DNA from: Endozoicomonas sp. OPT23
GTDB taxonomy: Bacteria > Pseudomonadota > Gammaproteobacteria > Pseudomonadales > Endozoicomonadaceae
NCBI RefSeq assembly: GCF_009653635.1
Contig: NZ_PPFD01000007.1
Span: forward strand, 124,974-188,973
Direction: 5' to 3'
Length of the DNA: 64,000 nucleotides
Position 1 is the first letter of the stretch; each line of letters opens with the position of its first letter. The translations under genes were made by a program, and so were the position numbers. Under the pieces are notes generated by a model. It worked only from the letters and a program-made list of their open reading frames with translations, made no database searches and was not told where the DNA came from. This document shows, one piece after another, positions 36,356-45,439 of the stretch.

Positions 36356-37588
36356 TTATGCCGAGCCCTTTATCAATGAGTGCCTGCCTAAAAAAGGAAT
36401 CACCAGATCCAACACCTGGTCGGCTGTAATCTGTTTGAGACACTGATTATCCTGACAGCTGGTCTTCCTGTGATTAGCCGCACTGACACAGGGCGAGCAA
36501 GGCAAACCGGCGTAAATAGGCACTGAATTCCCCAGAGAGCTATATAAGGCCGGTGTTTCCGGGCCGAACAGTACATAGGTTCGCAGGTCAGTCACAGAAG
36601 CAAAGTGCGGTGGCCCAGAGTCGTTACTGAGCATCATCTCTGATATTGAATAAAGCGGAACCAGCTGTTCGAAACTGAAAGCACCAGCGCTGTTAACGCA
36701 TCGTTCCTGATCCTTCACCATGGCACGCAGAGCTTCCGCCCCCTGCTGTTCCGACCTGGAGCCGGTAATCAGAACCAGTACATCATCAAATTGGTTCAGC
36801 ATGCCATTAATCACTTCGGCATAACTGGTTCTAAGCCAGCGCCTTTGGGGGACAAGGTCACTGGCATTAGGATTGATCAGAACCAGACGGCTGTGACCTG
36901 GTTGATAGACTGGCGTTAATTGCTTAAGCCGCTGAATCACCTCTTCTCTTAACTCTTTGTTGACTGCTGCTCTGGCAAGAACAGGCTCCTGCTCTGACAG
37001 TACTTTCTGATAAGGCTGGTGATCAGCCGACAGAGTCGCCTGCACCAGTGTCATAAAGTTTCTGGAAATGTGTTTATGAGCGTTGTACATCACCGGATGA
37101 GTCAGAAAATTGCCACGATAAAGCCCTTCTTCATGAACCCGGTGAAACCCCGCCCTGATTTCAGCACCGGAAAGTCGGGTTAGAATCGCGGTAAAGCGTG
37201 AAAAGAGTTCAAGGTCGACTACGGTGTTAATCTTTTGTTTTCGAACCCACAGTAAAAAGCGAACCGTACTGCTCAGTAATGTCCAGATACTGTCTGGTTT
37301 AAGAATAAAAATATTTTCCTTTGGAACCGTACCCAACAAACCAAGACTGCAGGCGTTTTTCTCAAAGATGACAAAGTAAAGTTCTTTATCCTGTTGCTCC
37401 AGCCAGCGCATGGCAGGGTCCACTAGTACAGCACTGCCCATTTCAGACAGTTCAACAAACATGACTTTTCTGGCAACAGGTTTTGCACGGCGCTGGAAAT
37501 AGTCAACCGGCCAATAGAGAACTTGCAACAACAGACAAATTGGCTGACCAAAATAGCGGTCAATAAAGCGCATGGTGTCGACTTTCAA
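36356..37588 (-). CDS. Glycosyltransferase family 9 protein (heptosyltransferase-like)
   Basis: A 410-residue GT-B transferase. Family 9 marks are the N-terminal VMFVELSEMGSAVL after a short hydrophobic lead, the central VLINPNASDLVPQRRW and the nucleotide-sugar motif NDSGPPHFAS near residue 318. The tail has extra cysteines (CSPCVS, CQDNQC). A TTG at 37588 lies one base past the upstream gene's stop with GGAG nine bases away; the ATG at 37573 is the alternative. It follows a PAP2-GtrA fusion, suggesting a shared role in polyprenyl-linked or lipopolysaccharide glycosylation. Confidence 0.85.
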   Translation of the reverse strand: MKVDTMRFIDRYFGQPICLLLQVLYWPVDYFQRRAKPVARKVMFVELSEMGSAVLVDPAMRWLEQQDKELYFVIFEKNACSLGLLGTVPKENIFILKPDSIWTLLSSTVRFLLWVRKQKINTVVDLELFSRFTAILTRLSGAEIRAGFHRVHEEGLYRGNFLTHPVMYNAHKHISRNFMTLVQATLSADHQPYQKVLSEQEPVLARAAVNKELREEVIQRLKQLTPVYQPGHSRLVLINPNASDLVPQRRWLRTSYAEVINGMLNQFDDVLVLITGSRSEQQGAEALRAMVKDQERCVNSAGAFSFEQLVPLYSISEMMLSNDSGPPHFASVTDLRTYVLFGPETPALYSSLGNSVPIYAGLPCSPCVSAANHRKTSCQDNQCLKQITADQVLDLVIPFLGRHSLIKGSA

Positions 37589-37589
37589 A

Positions 37590-38864
37590 TCAAATTTCTC
37601 CGCCTTTTTTAAAACCGTCGGGGTTTAAACTGTTTTCTCGACTGCCATGGGTTCTTCCATTATTAGAATTATCGGCTGTGAATATGACACTGGATGCCAC
37701 GGTAAAATTAAAGAACATGCCCACAGCCACACCGGCAACCAGTCCTAACCGTTTGTAGTCCGCAAAGAATTCAATATAAGTTGTCAGAAGATAATAGCTG
37801 CCCCAGTTCAGAACAAAACTGAAGAGACACATCAGCAGGTACTTCAGCCACTGCCTTAACTTGCTCTGTCTGGGAACATGAGCAAAGGTGTAGTTGCGAT
37901 TCCAGAACCAGTTCCAGCTGGCTGCAACCCAGTACGAAGCAGCCCTGGCCTGGAGGTGAGGCACTCCTGACAGCGTGATCAATGTGTAGGAACCAAGATC
38001 CACCACAAAACCACTTCCGCCCACCAGACCAAACTTCATGAAACGCTGGAATGTGGCTCTGCACCAGGAGGCCATTGTTTGAAATCTGTCACCTTCCAGG
38101 CAGGACTTAATGAGATTCCAGATAATCAGAGTCAGCGTCAGGCAGGCAAGCGCATACTGAGTCAGTAATATATACAGTTGATCACGATAACCGTTGTCGT
38201 AGACAGGCAGCATCAGCACGCAGAGCAAGCCCAGAACTAAAAACAAGCCCCGCCCTAAACCTGATAACTGTACTTTTGAGCCAAGCAGAGACCCCAAAAC
38301 CGCTGAAACAACACCAAGCCAGGCGCCTGGTAACAGATCCAATGGCCAGTGAGCTCCCACGACAACTCTTGAAATCGCTACCAGCACTGCAAAAATCAAT
38401 ACCAGCAGTGAAAAAGCCTTACTGCCATAGAGAAACACCAGACCAGCCAATAGAAAAACGGTGCCTGTATGACCGGAAGGCATGGAGTTTGCTCTTAATT
38501 CGGGACCAAGAACCCTGACCGCTTCATTCAGCTCAGCGAGAGGTCTGGCGCTGGCAATGAGTTCCTTGCCACCATTCAATAGCAGAGCGCCGATAATCAT
38601 TGTCAGTATCAGCACCCAGTATTTACCGGGCGAATTAATGAAAAGCAGCATCGCCAACGGGTATAGAAAGAAGCCGTCACCAAAATTGGTCAACAATATC
38701 CAGACAGGAGTAAGCCAGCCATAATCGACACTATTGATCTGCGTAAAAACCTGTTGGTTCATTCCCGGCTGAAGGAGCAACAGAGCCATAGGCAACAGCA
38801 ATAGTGTTGCCAAGCCAATGACCACTCCTGCCTTTTTTATATCAGGACTGTCGTGCAGCAGCAT
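37590..38864 (-). CDS. PAP2 phosphatase-GtrA fusion membrane protein
   Basis: A 424-residue polytopic protein joining two families. The first half is a PAP2 lipid phosphatase with all three catalytic blocks: KELIASARP (100-108), PSGH (129-132) and SRVVVGAHWPLD (165-176). The second half (about 272-397) is a GtrA-type four-helix domain (FGLVGGSGFVVDLGSYTLI; FWNRNYTFA). GtrA proteins are implicated in moving polyprenyl-phosphate sugars across the membrane, and PAP2 enzymes can dephosphorylate undecaprenyl diphosphate. The fusion suggests carrier recycling coupled to flipping. Co-transcribed with the GT9 gene. I take the ATG at 38864. Confidence 0.85.
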   Translation of the reverse strand: MLLHDSPDIKKAGVVIGLATLLLLPMALLLLQPGMNQQVFTQINSVDYGWLTPVWILLTNFGDGFFLYPLAMLLFINSPGKYWVLILTMIIGALLLNGGKELIASARPLAELNEAVRVLGPELRANSMPSGHTGTVFLLAGLVFLYGSKAFSLLVLIFAVLVAISRVVVGAHWPLDLLPGAWLGVVSAVLGSLLGSKVQLSGLGRGLFLVLGLLCVLMLPVYDNGYRDQLYILLTQYALACLTLTLIIWNLIKSCLEGDRFQTMASWCRATFQRFMKFGLVGGSGFVVDLGSYTLITLSGVPHLQARAASYWVAASWNWFWNRNYTFAHVPRQSKLRQWLKYLLMCLFSFVLNWGSYYLLTTYIEFFADYKRLGLVAGVAVGMFFNFTVASSVIFTADNSNNGRTHGSRENSLNPDGFKKGGEI

Positions 38865-39039
38865 GCTGTCATGAACTCCATATCTGACATATCAACATTT
38901 TTATTACCGCCATCTTGGAGAACGGAAGTATAGCTACTGCTCAGGCAGTAGATTTAAAACTGTCTTGAATTCAGATGTACTGCCAAATCACAGCACTTCA
39001 CGAATCTATGTTCAGATATATATCTTCACTAACCAGCAA

Positions 39040-39360
39040 TCATTTAAGAATTTCCAATTGCAGAATTGCTTGCGGGAAACCCTTGTCAGCAGCCAGCTGA
39101 TAGTAAGCAAGAGATTTTTCACGGTTCATGGGCGTGCCATACCCCATCTGGTACATCCTTGCGACCCAGTGTTGAGCACAGTCCAGACCGGAGTCGGCCT
39201 GTTTTTTCAGAATGGAAAATGCTTCCAGGTAATTTCCTGACACATAATGATTCAACCCGGAAGAACAACTTTTGTCGTTCGCAATTGAGTCAGACGCCAG
39301 TACGGATAAACTGAAGGGAAGAATAAGAAGAGCAGTAAGAAATATTGGCCGGGCACTCAT
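39040..39360 (-). CDS. Small secreted Sel1-like repeat protein
   Basis: A 106-residue protein with a signal peptide (MSARPIFLTALLILPFSLSVLAS). The mature part has about two Sel1-type repeats: YVSGNYLEAFSILKKQADSG and the following AQHWVARMYQMGYGTPMNREKSLAYYQLAADKG, with the conserved Ala/Gly pattern. Sel1 repeats mediate protein contacts, often with host or envelope partners. No operon partner; probably a periplasmic binding protein. Confidence 0.75.
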   Translation of the reverse strand: MSARPIFLTALLILPFSLSVLASDSIANDKSCSSGLNHYVSGNYLEAFSILKKQADSGLDCAQHWVARMYQMGYGTPMNREKSLAYYQLAADKGFPQAILQLEILK

Positions 39361-39428
39361 AAAAACAATCCTTGTTTAATGAATTATGCAACAGCTAAGT
39401 GTGTAGACACACAATCGAATATAAAATT

Positions 39429-39459
39429 ACTGTTTGCCCGCCAAAGACGGGCAAACAGT
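39429..39459 (-). terminator. Strong hairpin between the hydrolase-like gene and the Sel1-like gene
   Basis: Perfect 12-base stem ACTGTTTGCCCG / CGGGCAAACAGT with a seven-base loop. On the minus strand it is followed by AATTTTAT, about 125 bases after the hydrolase-like gene. Probably that gene's terminator. Confidence 0.6.
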
Positions 39460-39585
39460 TTATGAATTCGTATGCCTGGCTACTTATATTTCTTATCCTC
39501 TCAGAAAACGAAGCGGAAAATCAAAGTCAATTCTGAAAGAGCCCTGACAAGCTGAGCACATAAAGCTCTTTCAGAAAAGGGTGAA

Positions 39586-40656
39586 TCAACTTTCGAGCAC
39601 AAAAAAGCTTTCAAGTGTTTCGCTGGATATTTCAGCCAGACTGGAAAATTTCCATTCAGGCTTCTGGTCTTTATCGACCAGGAGTGCTCGCACACCTTCA
39701 GCAACATCGCCCTTTATTGTGCAGTTAATGGACAGAATAAGCTCACTGTCAAAAGCCTCTTTCAGAGAATAATGACGACTGCGACGTAACTGTTCAAATG
39801 TGATCGCGGCGGACAAAGGCGACCCTTTCAGTGCTGTCGCTGAGGCTTTCTGCAACCACTCATCGTCAGTGCTGACTTGCTCCAGATCAGCCAGAACATC
39901 TTTAAGGAAAGGGTGATCCATCAGCTGACTGATAATGTCCCGATGCTCCCTGATTTTTGAGTAAGGTAACCAGCCTGCACTGTTATCAGCATGATGCTGA
40001 ATGACATTATGAGTGATCTGGTAAGCATTGCCCTGCCAGTCTGCCTGCTGGAGTGATTGTAAGACATTTTCCCGAAACGCATGATCGATAAAACGGTTAG
40101 CCAAACCAAGGTATTTAGCATCGGCCGGGTTAAGGCGACAACCGGTCAGCCCCATAAACAGACCAATTCTGGCTGGCATTTTGTTCAACACCCAGGAAGC
40201 GCCCACATCCGGATAAAGGCCTATGGTGATTTCAGGCATGGCCATCATGGTGGTATTGGTAGCAATACGGAAATCAGCCCCAAACATCAAACCAAGCCCC
40301 CCCCCCATGACAATGCCATTACCCCAGCAAACAACCGGTTTCTGGTAAGTATGCAGCAGATAATCCAGTTGATACTCAGCTTCAAAAAAACATTTTACTG
40401 TTGCTTCATCCTGACTCAGTGCAGCCTGCCTCAGGCTTCGAACGTCACCACCGGCGCAAAAGGCTTTGTCACCAGCACCCTGAATAAAAATACAGCTGAT
40501 ACGACTGTCAGTCTGCCACTCGGTAAGTTGATCGAGCAGACAGTCAATCATCTCCTGATCAAGCGAGTTCAGACTCTTTTCGGCATTCAACGTCAGTACA
40601 CCGATAGAATGGTTCGATACAGTTTTCAGCTCTTCACACAGGACTTTATCAGTCAT
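39586..40656 (-). CDS. 3-hydroxyisobutyryl-CoA hydrolase-type crotonase
   Basis: A 356-residue crotonase-fold enzyme. The start MTDKVLCEEL has a purine-rich site; an upstream extension of 11 codons is in frame. Crotonase blocks are visible: KAFCAGGDVRSL, the oxyanion-hole GNGIVMGGGLGLMFGADFRIA and the PEITIGLYPDVGASWVLNK segment, which is characteristic of hydroxyisobutyryl-CoA hydrolases in valine breakdown. The length (over 350) fits hydrolases rather than ordinary enoyl-CoA hydratases. Other valine-pathway genes are not adjacent. Confidence 0.85.
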   Translation of the reverse strand: MTDKVLCEELKTVSNHSIGVLTLNAEKSLNSLDQEMIDCLLDQLTEWQTDSRISCIFIQGAGDKAFCAGGDVRSLRQAALSQDEATVKCFFEAEYQLDYLLHTYQKPVVCWGNGIVMGGGLGLMFGADFRIATNTTMMAMPEITIGLYPDVGASWVLNKMPARIGLFMGLTGCRLNPADAKYLGLANRFIDHAFRENVLQSLQQADWQGNAYQITHNVIQHHADNSAGWLPYSKIREHRDIISQLMDHPFLKDVLADLEQVSTDDEWLQKASATALKGSPLSAAITFEQLRRSRHYSLKEAFDSELILSINCTIKGDVAEGVRALLVDKDQKPEWKFSSLAEISSETLESFFVLES

Positions 40657-40803
40657 CCTATACCCCTTACCCTTTTTCATGGCACTCAAACGGCGAATTC
40701 AACATCTGCCACGTACACCAGAAAAATGTACGCTGACAATCACAAAAATTATTTTAATTTGAATCACTATAAAGTGAGGTCTATGCAGGTTCAAATACGA
40801 CCT

Positions 40804-42123
40804 TTAGACGAAGCCTAACAGGGCAGTCGCCAACAGCAGAATCATGGCGCCACCCATGCGAGAGGAAATCTGGGCAAAAGGCATAAGATTCATACGACGA
40901 CTTGCTGATAAAACAGCAATATCTCCAGTTCCTCCCATATTAGCCATACAGAGACCAGCCGTAATGGAAGCTTCAATCGGGTAGAAACCAAGCAACCGCC
41001 CTACTGTGCCAGCACCAATAATCGCGCCTGTGACCGTCGCCATGACCAAAAACACATAAGGCAGGGAAATAACCATAGCGACCTGCTGCAGGTCAGTAAA
41101 ACCAACACCGATACAGGCCAGCAAAGCAGGCGTCAGAGCCAGCACCATAAAGTTACCCCAGAGTGCTGCACTCTCTTCAAAGTAGGCAGGCATTATGCCG
41201 AGCCCTTTGACCAGACCAACAGCAGCAATCATCAAGGCATAAGGGTGCAAAGGCAGAATCTGGCTCAATAAATAGCCAATAACATAGAAACTGGTGGATA
41301 CAAAAAGGCCTGATCCCATTCGAGCCAGACAAACTACCGTGTCATTGTCATCGGAATGGCCATTAATCATGGCCTGTCCTTTCATAAGCCGACCGTCACC
41401 GCTGAGTCCGGGCTTATGTTTCCCCAGCTTTTCTAGTAGCCCTGCAGCAATAATGGCAAACAAGTTACCCAGCACAACAGCTGGCACCATCTTGGAAAGC
41501 ACCGAAGTAGCATCAGAGTCAATGACTCGGGCAAAGATCTCCGCCAGGGGAACGGCTCCTGCTCCCATACCGCCACCCATAATTGGCAGACCAACAAAAA
41601 AGATGGCTTCTGTGAAGCCGCTACCAATCAGAAAACCAGCTACACCGGCAAAGACCAGCGCACAGACAACACCACCAAGAATTACCGGGAAAAACCAGAC
41701 TGCCGACTTCAACAATAAATCTCTGTCCATACCCAGTAGGCTTCCTGAAATCAACGCTGAAATAAACAGCGTGAGAAAGCCTTGGTCACGAACAAATAAA
41801 GTAACACTGTGGGAAAGGGTCTCTGGTATCAGGCCTCCTGCGACCATCAGGCTGGATCCAAATATAACAACGATAGGTCCACCACCAAGATAATCCCTGA
41901 TCCAGCCAAGCCTTTCACCCAGCGCGTTGAGAACCCCACCCAACGCCATAATGAAGGCAAAGATACCGCTGAAACCTTCTGGCAGCATACCTGTAAACCC
42001 TGCAACAATGATGATCAGGCAGAACAGGCTGAGACAGAAAAAAACAGCTCGCTGTGAAGACGGTGCGTCAGGGACGGACAAAGATATGAGCTCCTGTGAG
42101 ACTTTGTTATTTTGAAATGTCAC
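40804..42123 (-). CDS. 2-hydroxycarboxylate transporter family (CitS/MleP-like) symporter
   Basis: A 439-residue inner-membrane carrier with about 11 helices. Reentrant-loop motifs of the family are present: the first around PIMGGGMGAGAVPLAEIF, the second around MANMGGTGDIAVLSASRRMNLM. This group moves citrate, malate or lactate with sodium or protons. The gene is just upstream of the hydrolase-like gene on the same strand with about 147 bases between. Substrate cannot be read out. Confidence 0.88.
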   Translation of the reverse strand: MTFQNNKVSQELISLSVPDAPSSQRAVFFCLSLFCLIIIVAGFTGMLPEGFSGIFAFIMALGGVLNALGERLGWIRDYLGGGPIVVIFGSSLMVAGGLIPETLSHSVTLFVRDQGFLTLFISALISGSLLGMDRDLLLKSAVWFFPVILGGVVCALVFAGVAGFLIGSGFTEAIFFVGLPIMGGGMGAGAVPLAEIFARVIDSDATSVLSKMVPAVVLGNLFAIIAAGLLEKLGKHKPGLSGDGRLMKGQAMINGHSDDNDTVVCLARMGSGLFVSTSFYVIGYLLSQILPLHPYALMIAAVGLVKGLGIMPAYFEESAALWGNFMVLALTPALLACIGVGFTDLQQVAMVISLPYVFLVMATVTGAIIGAGTVGRLLGFYPIEASITAGLCMANMGGTGDIAVLSASRRMNLMPFAQISSRMGGAMILLLATALLGFV

Positions 42124-42232
42124 TAACTAATAGCAAACGTGGAGTGAAAAGCTCAGTTTTTTGATGATTTTTATTTATTTTTTATCGCATAAATAAGCAA
42201 AGAGAATGCAAAACAGGTGTTCCGCATAATAA

Positions 42233-42266
42233 AAAGCCCCTCTCTGGATCACCAGAAAGGGGCTTT
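42233..42266 (-). terminator. Terminator after the pitrilysin-like gene
   Basis: Stem AAAGCCCCT / AGGGGCTTT with an inner CTGG/CCAG pair; on the minus strand the stem runs into TTTTTATT, 30 bases past the stop. Confidence 0.85.
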
Positions 42267-42295
42267 GCTGATTCAACTCAGCCAATCAAGTAGCA

Positions 42296-45100
42296 TCAGA
42301 CAGGTTCAGGCTCTTTTGTCTTACCTTGGCCGGAAATGGTCAAACGGCCTTTGTCCTTCCGAATCACATCCAGAGCGGTCTGAATATCCTTCACTTTTAC
42401 CTTTCTGACTTCTTCAGCAATCTGCTTCTGGAAATCAAACCCAGACTCACGTCCATCCAATATCTGCCAGAAACGGCCACTCCGTTCATCCAAATTGGCG
42501 TCTTTTTTCAAAAGATCGCCAATCAGTCCCTGTCGATACTGTTCCAGTTCTTTATCCGATAGTTTTTTCAACTTTTGAACTTGCCCTTCAAGAAAATCAT
42601 CGACTCGGTCTGCAATTCCCTCTGGCCCCAGGACTGGGGACTGAACCACAAAAATAAGCCCGGGATGACGCTCAATAGGACGGGCACTGGCAAAAACAAC
42701 GTAGCCAAGCTGCTGTTCTGTCCGCAACTGGTTAGCAAACGGCGTTGCTAACAGTCGACCTAACAGGGAATAGATAGCTCGGCTTTTATTGCTGGTTTCC
42801 GGACGCTGGAAATAGCTGACATAGACAGAATCGTTATGCTGAAACTGGTTCTCGATAGTCTCGTTAACATCGTCCAGAACATTGAACGACTGCTTAAAAG
42901 CCTCCGTTCTGTTGCCATCGTTAAGCAAACGGCTATCAACCAGAGCCGCCAACTGTTCTGCTTCGGTCTGGCTGAAGTTGCCATGAACCAGCATGGAGAC
43001 ATGAATCGCATCATAAAAATCTGCAGCAAATGCCTGCAGCTTTTGCAGATCAACTCGACCGGCCGCTGCCAGAATCTCATCATCATTAAGATTTCTGGGG
43101 AACAGCTCCTGGCTCAGAAGATCCATGGCCAGACGATAAGGGGGCTGAAACTGACGATTGCGAATTCTTCGTGCCAGCAGGTCACGTTCCTGTTCAAAGT
43201 CCACTTCCCGGGGTTTGAACTTACTGACAGCATCAAGAATCTTCTTCAACAACAGGCTCTGTTTATCCTGATAGCCGGATAAAGCGATCACCAGCCCCTC
43301 ACGGCCACTGGACAAACCATAATGCAGACCCGCTTCCCGGGCAGGATAACCAAACTCATTGAGACTGCGTGACAACAGCGCACGATAAAGCTGTAACAGA
43401 ACAATATCTTCAGCCGTGTCAGAGGCTTTATCAGTAGAAATCTTGATTCGAATATTGGCTCTCGGTACCTGGAAACTATTATCTGTCATATTCCAGAGGG
43501 TAAAGCCCGGTTTTTCTACGAGCCTAACGGGCTCCTGCTGAACATCAGCCTTGCGCAGTTCAAGATCAGTTGCAACAAAGTTATTGGGCTTGGGAATCGT
43601 CAGTTCCGTATGCATTTGTGGTTCTGACAACCTTTTCTTCAGCTGCGACGACAGGCCGCTGATGCGGTAGTGAGTACCAAAATAAGGTTCTACTTTATTG
43701 GTTCTTAAACCCTGAGCAATGACAGTCTGTCGCAGATGCCCTGGCGTCATTTCCAGCAACAAACTATTGATCAACTCGGGATCAAATTCTTCGTAGAGGT
43801 AATTGGCATTGAGAATATCACCGGCAGGGACATCATGAATTCGACTGGCCAGACCGGAAGCCGTTGACTGTGGGTTGTAGTCTTCCTGATAACGGAAACC
43901 CAGATCAGCAATCTTGCCGCTCTCTTCATACATCCACTGCTGAATACCCTGTTGACGAATCAAGTTCAGATAATCAAACACTATCGCGGTTATATCATCC
44001 ACCTGTTCCAGACCAGACTCAGTCAGCTCCATTCGAACATTGAACTCACTGTACTCATCGGGCACATCACTGGAATAGGCGGCTAAAGATTCAATCAGTC
44101 CACGCTGTTTCAGGTAGCTATGCAAGCTGCCAGCACCTTCGTAACCGAGAATACGGGCAAGATAGCCCAGCGGCTTTTTGCGATAGAGATGGTACTGACT
44201 CGCCATAGGAAAGCTCAATGACAAAATGCGAGTATCTTTCAAAGGCTCCAGATTAATCCTGACACCTAACTGATTTTCAGAGTAAGGAGCCTTGCCAGTA
44301 ACCGTGTCTATCTTTTCACCAACCGGCACATCTTTAAACGAGGTCTTCAGCCATTGCTCAAGGGTATCAACCGACTCTTTGCCGTAAACAACCACACCAA
44401 TATTACTGGCAACGTAATAACGGTCATAAAAGGTTTTCAGATCCTTCCAGAGAGAAACACCATCGGCATTTTCCAGCGTCTCAAGGCTGCCGATATTGAA
44501 GCGGCTCTTTGGGTGTTCTGGATTAGAAGTCGCGTTCTGGGCAATCAGCAGACGCCAACTGTCTTCCTTGGCATGGAGTTTATACTCGGAATCCACAGCA
44601 TTGCGTTCACGCTCGACGTATTCAGGATCAAGACTGGGTGACACAAAAAACTGGGCCAGCTGATCCAGCGCTGGTTGCAGCTGGTCACTGTTAATATCAA
44701 AGAAATAATTGGTCCGGGTATTGGCCGTATAAGCATTAGCATTGCCGCCATTGGCCCGAATGAATTTGAAGTAGCTGTCTACTTCCGGGTATTTGGCATT
44801 GCCCAGAAACAGCATATGTTCAAGAAAATGAGCCAATCCCAGACGGTTATCAGGATCCTGCCAACTGCCGACATTAACATCTACGGCAGCTGCCGCCTTG
44901 TCGGTATCCGGATCAGAGATCAACAGAGCCTTCAAGCCATTATCAAGAGTAAGATAACGATAGTCCCTGTCATCCGCCGGGCTTTTAATTATCACCTGGC
45001 TGGTTTTATCCATTGGATCCCGTTCTGCAGTCAATGTACACCCACCTAACAGCACTGTTGCCAGAATTCCGGCAAACCATGAGACGTGCTTTATTACCAT
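42296..45100 (-). CDS. Insulinase-family (M16) metalloprotease, pitrilysin-like lipoprotein
   Basis: A 934-residue M16A protease. The zinc site is HFLEH near residue 92 with the downstream Glu in ERNAVDSEY. Two M16 halves are present, the C-terminal one degenerate, as in pitrilysin. A lipobox (VLLGGCTL) ends a signal peptide, so this copy should be an envelope lipoprotein; classical pitrilysin is periplasmic and soluble. Length equals the family. It likely degrades small peptides. Single-gene unit with a strong terminator. Confidence 0.88.
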   Translation of the reverse strand: MVIKHVSWFAGILATVLLGGCTLTAERDPMDKTSQVIIKSPADDRDYRYLTLDNGLKALLISDPDTDKAAAAVDVNVGSWQDPDNRLGLAHFLEHMLFLGNAKYPEVDSYFKFIRANGGNANAYTANTRTNYFFDINSDQLQPALDQLAQFFVSPSLDPEYVERERNAVDSEYKLHAKEDSWRLLIAQNATSNPEHPKSRFNIGSLETLENADGVSLWKDLKTFYDRYYVASNIGVVVYGKESVDTLEQWLKTSFKDVPVGEKIDTVTGKAPYSENQLGVRINLEPLKDTRILSLSFPMASQYHLYRKKPLGYLARILGYEGAGSLHSYLKQRGLIESLAAYSSDVPDEYSEFNVRMELTESGLEQVDDITAIVFDYLNLIRQQGIQQWMYEESGKIADLGFRYQEDYNPQSTASGLASRIHDVPAGDILNANYLYEEFDPELINSLLLEMTPGHLRQTVIAQGLRTNKVEPYFGTHYRISGLSSQLKKRLSEPQMHTELTIPKPNNFVATDLELRKADVQQEPVRLVEKPGFTLWNMTDNSFQVPRANIRIKISTDKASDTAEDIVLLQLYRALLSRSLNEFGYPAREAGLHYGLSSGREGLVIALSGYQDKQSLLLKKILDAVSKFKPREVDFEQERDLLARRIRNRQFQPPYRLAMDLLSQELFPRNLNDDEILAAAGRVDLQKLQAFAADFYDAIHVSMLVHGNFSQTEAEQLAALVDSRLLNDGNRTEAFKQSFNVLDDVNETIENQFQHNDSVYVSYFQRPETSNKSRAIYSLLGRLLATPFANQLRTEQQLGYVVFASARPIERHPGLIFVVQSPVLGPEGIADRVDDFLEGQVQKLKKLSDKELEQYRQGLIGDLLKKDANLDERSGRFWQILDGRESGFDFQKQIAEEVRKVKVKDIQTALDVIRKDKGRLTISGQGKTKEPEPV

Positions 45101-45439
45101 ATATATTCCACACCTTGATAAAGGCTTAAATCATTATGCCTGTAATAGGCACAGAACCATAGTAGATAAAAATCCGGTACTTCTTTTACCGGCCTTTACA
45201 TTTTTCGACGTCTCACAGACATTCTTTGATTGTTAAATAACATCACTGCAATAAATCACTGCAAGCGTTTTATACAGCTAGTTTTCTACAAAGCTATTTC
45301 TACAGACCACTCCCTACAAACTACAGACAGTATTAACCAAAAAACGTTTAACAGATGAATGGATATCTACGCATAGCAATTGTAAAGGTTTTGAACAATA
45401 ATCCGCGGCCATCTGAATCAACCATTCTGTGATGGCGCC
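45101..45439. other. Intergenic region between the M16 protease and gsk
   Basis: A 339-base divergent gap that must contain both promoters. I see only the partial 13-base repeat ATCACTGCAA at 45242 and 45255. No small gene or RNA is evident. Confidence 0.4.
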
